Below are positions 9,639 to 16,525 of a DNA stretch of 64,000 nt, one piece after another (the stretch's first letter is position 1; the number at the start of each line of letters is the position of its first letter). Under the pieces are notes generated by a model. It worked only from the letters and a program-made list of their open reading frames with translations, was not told the origin of the DNA and did not search any database. Source of the DNA: Oceanisphaera marina (GTDB taxonomy: Bacteria; Pseudomonadota; Gammaproteobacteria; Enterobacterales; Aeromonadaceae); NCBI RefSeq assembly GCF_014643915.1, contig NZ_BMKE01000012.1, positions 44,680 to 108,679 on the forward strand. The letters are read 5' to 3'. The translations under genes were made by a program, and so were the position numbers.

Positions 9639-10696
9639 TGTTCAGACTCTCTTCTTCAACTCTGCTGCTTGGTTTGTCACTAGCCACCGTAAGTACTGCC
9701 TATGCTGCCGATGTGGGCAAGCTGGCGATACAGGACGAGCTGCCGGTAGGCCAGGCCGCCGGCGAATATCCGCGCCCCCCCAGCTGGGATCAACTACCCG
9801 AAGGTGAGCTGGGTGAGAAAGTACTGCGTGGCTATGAACATTTCGTCAACACCCAGTCACTGGCCCCCGAGTTTGTGGGTAACGGCCTGAACTGCGTCAA
9901 CTGCCATATGGATTCGGGTAAAAAAGAAAATGCCGCTCCATTATGGGCCGCTTACATGAGTTATCCGGCGTTTCGTAAGAAAAACAACAAGATCAACGAT
10001 TACCAGGAGCGTATTCAGGGCTGCTTCCTGTATTCCATGAACGGCACTCCGCCGCCAACGGATGATCCGGTATTGGTTGAGCTGTCTGCCTACGCCTACT
10101 GGCTGGCTCAAGGCACTCTCACCGGTGAAAGTTTCGATCCCGCCGATATGGCCGTCCCCAGTGACGCCGAACTACTCAAGGGCGGCAAGCGGGATGATTT
10201 TCCCTTTATGCAATCCTACCTGGATGCTGGCGGCAGCAAAGAACCAGCACTGCCTGGTCGTGGTTATCCCGTCATAGATGAACCCGAACAGGCTCCGGAT
10301 ATTGCCCGTGGCAAAACCGTATACGAGCAGGAATGTTCGGTATGCCATGGCGCCAACGGGGAAGGGCAGATGGTTAACGAACGTTATGTATTCCCGCCAT
10401 TATGGGGTCCGGAAACCTATAACTGGGGGGCTGGTATGCAGCGTGTTAATACTGCCGCTTACTTCATCAAGCGCAACATGCCTCTGGGCCAGCCAGGCAA
10501 GCTGACCGATCAGCAAGCCTGGGATGTAGCCATGTACCTGGATACTCGAGAGAGACCACAGGATCCACGTCATCATGATGATATTGCCAAAACCCGCGAA
10601 CAATTCCACGGTGGCAAGAGCTATTACGGTACTGAAGTAGAAGGCAAGATATTAGGTAGCGAAAGCTATCCCAATCATCCGAACAAGCCTCAGTAA
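9638..10696 (+). CDS. tsdA: TsdA-family thiosulfate dehydrogenase / tetrathionate reductase
   Basis: Periplasmic di-haem enzyme interconverting thiosulfate and tetrathionate. 352 residues: signal peptide to about Ala23, haem 1 site CVNCH at 86-90 in the family context GNGLNCVNCHMDSG, the conserved RIQGCFLYSMNG in which Cys129 corresponds to the cysteine axial ligand known for this family, and haem 2 site CSVCH at 233-237 followed later by KRNMPLGQPG with a likely Met ligand. The ATG overlaps the tsdB stop. Direction (oxidative or tetrathionate respiration) cannot be read from sequence. A strong terminator follows. Confidence 0.85.
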   Translation: MFRLSSSTLLLGLSLATVSTAYAADVGKLAIQDELPVGQAAGEYPRPPSWDQLPEGELGEKVLRGYEHFVNTQSLAPEFVGNGLNCVNCHMDSGKKENAAPLWAAYMSYPAFRKKNNKINDYQERIQGCFLYSMNGTPPPTDDPVLVELSAYAYWLAQGTLTGESFDPADMAVPSDAELLKGGKRDDFPFMQSYLDAGGSKEPALPGRGYPVIDEPEQAPDIARGKTVYEQECSVCHGANGEGQMVNERYVFPPLWGPETYNWGAGMQRVNTAAYFIKRNMPLGQPGKLTDQQAWDVAMYLDTRERPQDPRHHDDIAKTREQFHGGKSYYGTEVEGKILGSESYPNHPNKPQ

Positions 10697-10719
10697 ACAA
10701 AACAGAAATCATAAATGAC

Positions 10720-10744
10720 AAGGGCCGGTTATCCGGCCCTTTTT
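10720..10744 (+). terminator. Rho-independent terminator after tsdBA
   Basis: AAGGGCCGG-TTAT-CCGGCCCTTTTT hairpin with a 5-base T tract, 23 bases past the tsdA stop. Confidence 0.9.
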
Positions 10745-10777
10745 CGGTGTGCCCGCAAACCTTGTTGCGCAATCATG

Positions 10778-11758
10778 TCAAAACATGATCGGCATACCAA
10801 AGTTCAGCTGAACATCCGGCGCATCTTCAGTCAGACCCGCCTGCAAGCTCATGTTTACGGAAGTTCTATCACTCAGTACCAGCGAGAAGCCGGTAGTCAG
10901 GCTGTCCAGTTGCAACACTTCCCCGGATTGTCTGCCATTTATCGACGATTCAAATACAGTTCTGTGGTTGATCCCGAGACTGAAAGACAATCGGTCGTTA
11001 ACAGCAAAGCCCATTCCCATCCCGAGGAAGAAGCTGTCGCCCAGATCTATTTTGTCATTAGCCAGCCTGTCATTATCCAGATCTATACCCGCATCGGCTT
11101 CCATATTCCAGGTATAACCACCGGTGGCAAATAAAACCGCAGGATCAAGTGGATAGATCATGGTCAGGTTGGGCTCAAGTGACCAGGATCCAGACCCCGT
11201 CGGTGGATCCTTGAATATGTTGTTTCTATCAAGCTCCTGATCGAAGGGCGACTTACCCGTATCAGACTTAACCCTGAGCCCGCCAATCCAGTAAGGAGCG
11301 GATTCCAGGTTAAATTGATAACGTATTGCGGCTTCAATATCTCCAAGCCCGCCGCCACTAGAAGTAAATTTGGTCGGGTTTTGAACCCCAGTATCCTGAT
11401 TTCGCTTGGTAATACTGTCGTGACGGTATACCCAGGGCGCTCTTAGTTCCAGTTCGATACGATTGGTCAACCCATAGCGAGCGGCCAGGGCCCAGGTAAA
11501 CGTCGTCAAGTCAGCATCTTCTGCTTCGATAATGCCCACAAGCAGCGCGGGAAGTTGGGTGAAACCCAAAATAGAAATGCGATTAGAGGTGTTTTGTGAG
11601 TAGCTGAAGGTAGGTTCAAGTTCAAATTTACCTTTGGGAGTCATTACCCCCTGGGTTTCAAGAGCATTGGCTACCGAATTAACGACTTGTCTATCTTGCG
11701 CCTGAGCAGTCCCTATTACAGAGAGCAGTAAGCCGGCTGATATTATCCTTGTTTTCAT
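10778..11758 (-). CDS. FapF-like outer-membrane beta-barrel
   Basis: 326 residues with a clear signal peptide (about 1-20, ending AQA) and then alternating amphipathic strands to the C-terminal Phe (FGMPIMF), the hallmark of an outer-membrane barrel of the PF13557-like transporter group to which Pseudomonas FapF belongs. The segment FELEPTFSYSQNTSNRISI and the ARYGLTNRIELELRAPWVYR region are the most family-like. Unlike Pseudomonas FapF (about 430 residues) there is no long N-terminal coiled coil. The ATG at 11758 is chosen because the AGGAGG ribosome site (within the last codons of the upstream regulator gene) is 6-7 bases away. Context with a FapD-like peptidase and small FapB/C-like protein supports a role as secretion pore for the fibre subunits. 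Alternative: a generic phenol-degradation-type porin. Confidence 0.65.
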   Translation of the reverse strand: MKTRIISAGLLLSVIGTAQAQDRQVVNSVANALETQGVMTPKGKFELEPTFSYSQNTSNRISILGFTQLPALLVGIIEAEDADLTTFTWALAARYGLTNRIELELRAPWVYRHDSITKRNQDTGVQNPTKFTSSGGGLGDIEAAIRYQFNLESAPYWIGGLRVKSDTGKSPFDQELDRNNIFKDPPTGSGSWSLEPNLTMIYPLDPAVLFATGGYTWNMEADAGIDLDNDRLANDKIDLGDSFFLGMGMGFAVNDRLSFSLGINHRTVFESSINGRQSGEVLQLDSLTTGFSLVLSDRTSVNMSLQAGLTEDAPDVQLNFGMPIMF

Positions 11759-11760
11759 AT

Positions 11761-13008
11761 TTACCTCCTGATTCCATATCTTGCTATCAACCGGTGTAAC
11801 GAAGCTCTGGAAATACAAAGCAACTCGGCAGCCCTCCCCGGGCGCCCCGACACCAGATTAAGAACTCTCTTTATTGCAAGTGCTTCGGCCTCCTCTCTTG
11901 CCTTTCGTAAGCTCAAATTGGCATGTTCTTCTGGAGTCAACTTTTCTTTCAGCCCTATTAGCTCGGCCCTTAAATAGCTTTCCTCACAAGAAGAAATACC
12001 CACAGCGATCCTTTCTATAAGCTCAGTTACATTACCAGGCCAGTCATACTTGGCGATGGCCTGCTCTGCATCACTGGAAAAGCCCAGAATTCTTTTTTCT
12101 TTTTCGCGACATAATTTGTGAAGATAATATTCAGCTAAAACAAGTTTATCCTGCCCCCTATCCCTTAACGGTGGTATGCTCAACCAGTTGTTTTTCAGCA
12201 ACATGAGAAAGCAGGGAGAAAACACACCCGCCGTACCCAGATCATCAAAATTAAAACGACTACAAAAAACAAACTCGCAGCGATTAAATGTCTGTTCTTT
12301 CACTGAAAATAAATCACATAATTGATGTTGAACATCCAGAGAGGAATGTTCAACATCACTGATAAAAAGGCAAACCTCATCATTGCTGTACTTGTTTAAT
12401 ATAAACTCAAACCTGGACTGATAATCATTAAAATCAATACAACCAGCACTTAGCTCTAGAAAATGAAGACCCTTAAAATTAGCCCAGGATTCAGCCAACA
12501 GTCGTCTTCCTGTGCCTTTTTCACCAGACAGAGTAATGCCACCACCTGAGTGCTGATGAAGATATTGCAAGACATTTTTAAAAGCATTATGCTTTCCTAT
12601 TATTTCTCCTCGCTGAAACAATAAGTTCAAATTGCTTTTAAGATTCGTCATGCCATAGGCTCTACCTATGGTAATAAACAATTTATCCTCCGATATAGGG
12701 GTGGTGTGATAATCATAGCAATGTGTCACCACAAAAAGCTGCCATTCTTTTTGGGACAACTGACATTTAGAGAGCACGGCAATCCAGGACACGCCTTGGT
12801 AACTATTAAGCCAACATTCTAATTTAGCATCTGGTTTATCTACTCCGCTACAGTCAATGATGCCGATCGGTGCTTCGGTGCTATCAAGATACAGCGCTGC
12901 GGCTTCCAGGCTTTTGTATCTTATCAATGTCCAGTTAGAGTGCTGGTTACCCAGCACTCGCAGGCCTGAAGAATACTGAAGAACCAGAACCTCCCTCTCT
13001 AAGGTCAT
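11761..13008 (-). CDS. VpsR-family regulator (degenerate sigma-54 activator type)
   Basis: 415 residues. N-terminal receiver-like VpsR domain (about 1-125, including HCYDYHTTPISEDKL and IGRAYGMTNLK, similar to the Vibrio cholerae VpsR linker), degenerate AAA+ domain (about 135-350) and C-terminal Fis-type HTH (about 390-413, RAAELLCISRASLHRLIAR). The Walker A is GEKGTGRR (Lys replaced by Arg168), Walker B reads LFISDVE, and the GAFTGA loop is absent, so it should not activate sigma-54 polymerase; VpsR itself also lacks GAFTGA and works with sigma-70 and c-di-GMP. Start chosen at ATG 13008, preceded by AAGGTGAG. The last two Arg codons and stop (AGG AGG TAA) form the ribosome site of the FapF-like gene, so the two are coupled. 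Likely controls the Fap-like operon upstream. Confidence 0.75.
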   Translation of the reverse strand: MTLEREVLVLQYSSGLRVLGNQHSNWTLIRYKSLEAAALYLDSTEAPIGIIDCSGVDKPDAKLECWLNSYQGVSWIAVLSKCQLSQKEWQLFVVTHCYDYHTTPISEDKLFITIGRAYGMTNLKSNLNLLFQRGEIIGKHNAFKNVLQYLHQHSGGGITLSGEKGTGRRLLAESWANFKGLHFLELSAGCIDFNDYQSRFEFILNKYSNDEVCLFISDVEHSSLDVQHQLCDLFSVKEQTFNRCEFVFCSRFNFDDLGTAGVFSPCFLMLLKNNWLSIPPLRDRGQDKLVLAEYYLHKLCREKEKRILGFSSDAEQAIAKYDWPGNVTELIERIAVGISSCEESYLRAELIGLKEKLTPEEHANLSLRKAREEAEALAIKRVLNLVSGRPGRAAELLCISRASLHRLIARYGIRR

Positions 13009-13271
13009 CTTGCACTCACCTTCATCATCCATGTCATATATCACTATAGAACAGAACGAAGCGGTCACGGGAAATGAAAGAAAAAACACCAAGCTGGCTG
13101 CCATACCTGCTGCCAGAAGAGGCTGTGAGAGGGAAGTAAATTAGCAAGCCATGATATTTATTACTGGCCGAAATACTTCCCAGTGATACAACAGCATAAA
13201 AATAATTAATTTAACTCTACAATGACTCTCAGTTCGATCAAGAGTCCGAATTAAGATATTATTCTTCAGCA
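13009..13271. promoter_or_regulatory. AT-rich gap upstream of the VpsR-type gene
   Basis: 263 bp separating the four-gene secreted-protein operon from the regulator/barrel pair. No terminator with a T tract and no reading frame is clear. It probably holds the promoter of the VpsR-type gene; A/T-rich runs at about 13195-13215 are compatible with that. Confidence 0.35.
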
Positions 13272-13730
13272 TTAATAACTTATATGCCTCATGGCATCTC
13301 TGACTCTGCTGGATACTCTCTGACTATTCAGGTAAGCATCAATCTTTATCGGAGTAACTACATCAACATGCAGAATTACGTCCGACCTGATACCGCTAGC
13401 CGCATTATCCACAACAAAGCCCAGCTGTCCTTTTCCGTTCAAAGCAGTAATATTAAAACCCTTGACACCTGCCACATCATTTATCATTACAGGATGCTTA
13501 CTGTCCATATCCAGGTTAAACATATTACTGAAAAAGACTCTTTGACCATTAATCAACGCCTCCATCTTCAACCCGATAGAGTAGTTTATACCGGGTAAAG
13601 AAAAACCACCTCGTTGCTGTTCTAACATACTTTCTGACAGCACAGGTGCATTATCGAGAGAAAAGCCATCCGTTTTTGAAAAGGCCAACACTGGTATAGC
13701 AAGCATAAAAACCATTAGCCATTTCATCAT
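13272..13730 (-). CDS. Small secreted protein with double-glycine-type motif (Fap-like locus)
   Basis: 152 residues, no family recognised with certainty. Sec signal peptide at 1-16 or so. Just after it comes VLSESMLEQQRGG (30-42), which fits the double-glycine leader pattern of C39 peptidase substrates (L at -12, S at -11, L at -7, GG at -2/-1). The rest (FSLPGINYSIGLKMEALINGQ onwards) looks like a compact beta-rich domain with an R-rich C-terminus. It starts 24 bp after the stop of the C39 peptidase gene with GAGAGGT as ribosome site; a second ATG follows directly. In position it would be the FapE equivalent, but I see no direct similarity. Inference: a periplasmic or secreted component processed by the neighbouring peptidase. 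Confidence 0.65.
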   Translation of the reverse strand: MMKWLMVFMLAIPVLAFSKTDGFSLDNAPVLSESMLEQQRGGFSLPGINYSIGLKMEALINGQRVFFSNMFNLDMDSKHPVMINDVAGVKGFNITALNGKGQLGFVVDNAASGIRSDVILHVDVVTPIKIDAYLNSQRVSSRVRDAMRHISY

Positions 13731-13754
13731 GTTTACCTCTCTGGATTACAGGCG

Positions 13755-14426
13755 CTAATAATCGAACTCTGTGGGTAACATCAAATCCGTAAGATGTGGC
13801 ATTCGTTGAATAAAAGCCATTCTTGATGGGGCTGCAGGTGCAGAGTGCTCCCAGTCTTCTCTTTGGTTGAAACTGGCTTTTGCAATATCAGTGTTATCTC
13901 TAATAAAAAGAAAAATACCGTTACTACTTTTATCAAACTTTTCTTCTTCTATTACATGCATTCCTATCGAAGGGTCTCCTACCAATACCTTGTTATCTTC
14001 CACACCCTTGACGACGACAAAGTGGTTATAACCATTATAGTTAACCAAAGCTATAGTGGGCATAGCCAGCTTGGCCACATCTTTTACCTTTAAAGTATAG
14101 CCATCAGAGTTGAGCCCCCTTCTGCTCAAGAATTTTTTCATATCCAACATGGAGAAGCCTTTTTTTTCTATTTTTTCTTTATCCCCATATTTAAACATTT
14201 CTTCAAAAACAGTAGCTTCGGTTATTGGCATGTTATAGTGATGAGTGAGTAAGGATGCCAAAGCCGCAGAGCCACAACTGAAATCATATTTTTGCTTAAC
14301 CACCTCTCCAAATTTAATTTCACCAAAACTTTTCACCGGCACTCTAAGGTGCCCCCCTCCAGCGCCCGGCAAGTTCAGAGCGAAACTAGCCACTGGAAAA
14401 AAAAGTAATATCAATAATTTCTTCAT
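13755..14426 (-). CDS. FapD-like C39-family cysteine peptidase, exported
   Basis: 223 residues. Signal peptide 1-16 (MKKLLILLFFPVASFA). The C39 fold is clear: QKYDFSCGSAALASLL with oxyanion Gln45 and catalytic Cys51, NYNGYNHFVVVKG with catalytic His135 and GDPSIG with Asp151. It is a stand-alone domain without ABC transporter parts, as in FapD of Pseudomonas functional-amyloid loci, and ends with a hydrophilic tail of about 45 residues. The start is one base after the stop of the 107-residue FapB/C-like gene and 24 bp before the next gene, so all are one operon. In Fap systems FapD is needed for fibre export; its substrate is not settled. Candidate substrates here carry L-x-x-x-R-G motifs (see the flanking genes). 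Confidence 0.85.
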   Translation of the reverse strand: MKKLLILLFFPVASFALNLPGAGGGHLRVPVKSFGEIKFGEVVKQKYDFSCGSAALASLLTHHYNMPITEATVFEEMFKYGDKEKIEKKGFSMLDMKKFLSRRGLNSDGYTLKVKDVAKLAMPTIALVNYNGYNHFVVVKGVEDNKVLVGDPSIGMHVIEEEKFDKSSNGIFLFIRDNTDIAKASFNQREDWEHSAPAAPSRMAFIQRMPHLTDLMLPTEFDY

Positions 14427-14427
14427 A

Positions 14428-14751
14428 TTATCTGGCCGAAATTATGTTGATGGATGTACTCATATTGGTAACATTATTATTACCAGATGAGAGGTTAATC
14501 ATTATGATACCGTTAGATCCGGAGAATGAGTTTGGTGATATGGTATTCTTCCCCGTCAATACAAATGAATTAGACATGTTATTACCAGAAACCACACCGC
14601 CCTGGTCAGTGACATTGTTTTGACTGGAAATGTTGACCATCCCCCTGCTGTCATCTAGAAAATCATCATCGGCAACGGCTAAAGTATCTAACTCCAGTCC
14701 GGAAAACACACATGAGCTCCAGAATGCCAACAACAACACTAACTTCTTCAT
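14428..14751 (-). CDS. Small FapB/FapC-like secreted protein (amyloid-type repeats)
   Basis: 107 residues. Signal peptide about 1-17 (FSG end). Residues 24-38 (LAVADDDFLDDSRGM) carry the same F/M-L-x-x-x-R-G spacing as the 152-residue neighbour, with Met in place of the second Gly. The mature part is rich in Asn, Ser, Gly and Val/Ile: VSGNNMSNSFVLTGKN and NGIIMINLSSGNNNVTN, the latter resembling the Fap repeat pattern G-x-V-x-V-N-x-A-A-G-x-x-N-Q-Q-x-N. One to two such units are present, far fewer than in FapC. Likely a minor subunit or nucleator. Placed between the large repeat gene and the C39 peptidase gene. Family assignment is by pattern, not alignment. Confidence 0.6.
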   Translation of the reverse strand: MKKLVLLLAFWSSCVFSGLELDTLAVADDDFLDDSRGMVNISSQNNVTDQGGVVSGNNMSNSFVLTGKNTISPNSFSGSNGIIMINLSSGNNNVTNMSTSINIISAR

Positions 14752-14796
14752 ATATCCTCCTTGAAATATGCCGACCCAAAGGCCGGCATAATAAAG

Positions 14797-16044
14797 TTAG
14801 AACTGAACACTGGCGTTTACGTTGATGCTCTGATGACCAAGAGAACCGTGGCCAGAAATACCTTGCTGTATGCTCATACCATGAGACGTTCCCGAATTAC
14901 CCAGACTATTATTACCGGACTGAATAATGGATACCGAACTCACATTATTTACTGCATTGGCAGTAGTCGCTTGATCAAGGTTTTGAGTCGGGGTCAAGTA
15001 TGCAAAACCTGAACCTACACCTTCACCGGTGCCAACTGCATCGGCATAACCACCGCCACTACCGTCCCCTTCGCTGCTATTACCACCTGAGCTGTATAAA
15101 CCTCCATTTTCGCCACCAACAGCGCCCGCACCGGCACCTTCACCCATGCTTGAACCAGAGCCGTTGCCGGTACCTGTACCATAGGAATCATTATTACCTG
15201 ATTGATCCTGCCCTGCCCCATTGGTACTGGTAGCATTACTATTACCACTGGCAGTGGAGGATGAAGTGACTCCTGCGGTATTACCGTATTGATTATTTAC
15301 GTTTTGCTGGTCAACTCGTTTGGTTTCAGTATGTGTCCAACTCCATGTCTTGGTTAAGTCGTAATCAATATTGTAATCTATACGTGTATCGGCACTTCTA
15401 TTATTACTATCGTGACTACTGCTGTTGTTGTTACTGTCATTGGTACTACTGTTACTACTATTATCGTTATTGCTGTCATTCATACTATAGTTACCATTGT
15501 TACTTCTATCACTTTGGTCACTATTGTCACTGTTGTTGCTATTGTCACTATTATTGCTATGGTCACTACTATCATTATTACTATTGTTCATGCTGTTATT
15601 GGCACTATTGTCGCTACTGTCATTAAGGCTATCATTTACACTGCTGTTAGTACGACTGCTATTGTCATTTTGACTATCATTAGTGCTGTTGTTAGCTCGA
15701 GCGCTATTATCATTAAAACTGTCATTAGCACTGTCGTTGGTACGACTACTGTTATCACTGCTATTATTCTGGCTGTCGTTTGTACTATTGTTAGCACGAC
15801 GACTATTATCGCTACTATCATTTAAACTGTCGTTGACACTGCTGTTAGCTCGACTACTGTTGTCACTATTATTTCTATTGCCGTCCAGGTTATAATCGTT
15901 TAAGTTACTGCTATCGCTGGCTTGATTACCTTGACCATTACTGTTCAAACCATCACCCATATCAAAATCATCAGCCATAGCACCAAAGGAAGCTCCTACG
16001 GATAGGGCCACCAATACCGCTAACGTTTTCTTTTGCATAGACAT
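14797..16044 (-). CDS. Ser/Asn/Asp-rich repeat protein, candidate major fibre subunit
   Basis: 415 residues. Signal peptide to about Ala24. Residues about 34-216 are almost only Ser, Asn and Asp, with five imperfect tandem repeats of 15-18 residues between 64 and 146 (pattern R-A/T-N-S/N-S-V/T-N-D-S-L/Q-N-D-S-D-N). A short ordered part follows (IDYNIDYDLTKTWSWTHTETKRVDQQNVN, 222-250), then a Gly/Ser-rich stretch with several GN and GS runs (260-345), and a C-terminal segment with SIIQSGNNSLGNSG and SINVNASVQF, resembling curli/Fap-type Q/N repeats. The first gene of the operon; ATG at 16044 has GAGGG upstream (16038 is an alternative). I do not recognise a named family. Acidic and Asn-rich composition suggests a cell-surface or extracellular fibre or calcium-binding matrix protein. 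Confidence 0.7.
   Translation of the reverse strand: MSMQKKTLAVLVALSVGASFGAMADDFDMGDGLNSNGQGNQASDSSNLNDYNLDGNRNNSDNSSRANSSVNDSLNDSSDNSRRANNSTNDSQNNSSDNSSRTNDSANDSFNDNSARANNSTNDSQNDNSSRTNSSVNDSLNDSSDNSANNSMNNSNNDSSDHSNNSDNSNNSDNSDQSDRSNNGNYSMNDSNNDNSSNSSTNDSNNNSSSHDSNNRSADTRIDYNIDYDLTKTWSWTHTETKRVDQQNVNNQYGNTAGVTSSSTASGNSNATSTNGAGQDQSGNNDSYGTGTGNGSGSSMGEGAGAGAVGGENGGLYSSGGNSSEGDGSGGGYADAVGTGEGVGSGFAYLTPTQNLDQATTANAVNNVSSVSIIQSGNNSLGNSGTSHGMSIQQGISGHGSLGHQSINVNASVQF
15607..15855 (-). repeat. Tandem 45-54 bp coding repeats in the Ser/Asn/Asp-rich gene
   Basis: Five imperfect units encode residues 64-146 of the large secreted protein. The unit length varies between 15 and 18 codons, always a multiple of three, so the frame is kept; such arrays are prone to length variation between strains. 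Confidence 0.75.
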
Positions 16045-16495
16045 ATAAAATCCCTCTTCTTTATCAACAAAAGTGCCTATCTAATTTCTTCTGCCCATGT
16101 CACCCGACAGAAGCAAAGGTTGTTCAGACAACCCTAGGTTAAAGACTAGCCGAGCCACAAAGTCGAGGTGTTTCAAAAAAAATTATTAACAAATCAAATC
16201 AATATATAGAAACGCGCCCGTCTCAACATAGAGAATATGTTGTCTCATCCTTAAGACATCTCTTGCTAATTTGAGTCCTTAAACAAACCAATACTTCATC
16301 ATCCACGTTTTATCTACATTGGATGCCCAACAGCAAGCAATTGAACACTATCGATTTAATAAAATAAACAGTATCCAACAGCACCTTCAGGAGTCAATAA
16401 GATACCTTTGTTCCTTAAAATCGGTGTAGCAATAACACAGATAACAAATCGAGGTAACAATGAGTCTTTAAATACTTTGATGAGGAGGGAGTATA
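16045..16495. promoter_or_regulatory. Long AT-rich upstream region of the Fap-like operon
   Basis: About 450 bp with no convincing gene. It holds two small palindromes: GGTTGT-TCAG-ACAACC at 16118-16133 and CAACATA-GAGAA-TATGTTG at 16224-16242, and an imperfect CTTAAGAC...GTCCTTAA pair at about 16249-16281. These are candidate operator sites, for instance for the VpsR-type regulator at 11.8-13.0 kb. No sigma-54 promoter was found on the minus strand; a TAGATA sequence about 35 bp before the start codon could be a -10 element. Confidence 0.45.
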
Positions 16496-16496
16496 A

Positions 16497-16523
16497 TAAA
16501 AAAGGGCCATTTGGCCCTTTTTG
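16497..16523. terminator. Rho-independent terminator of the MscS-type channel gene
   Basis: AAAAAAGGGCC-ATTT-GGCCCTTTTT hairpin with A and T tracts on both sides, directly after the stop of the minus-strand mechanosensitive channel gene; it insulates the Fap-like operon promoter region from upstream transcription. Confidence 0.9.
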
Positions 16524-16525
16524 TG

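Noticed and set aside
15412-15825. Val/Ile/Thr-rich open frame opposite the Ser/Asn/Asp repeat gene
   Set aside because: Low-complexity shadow of the repeat region; the opposite strand has the signal peptide and operon context.
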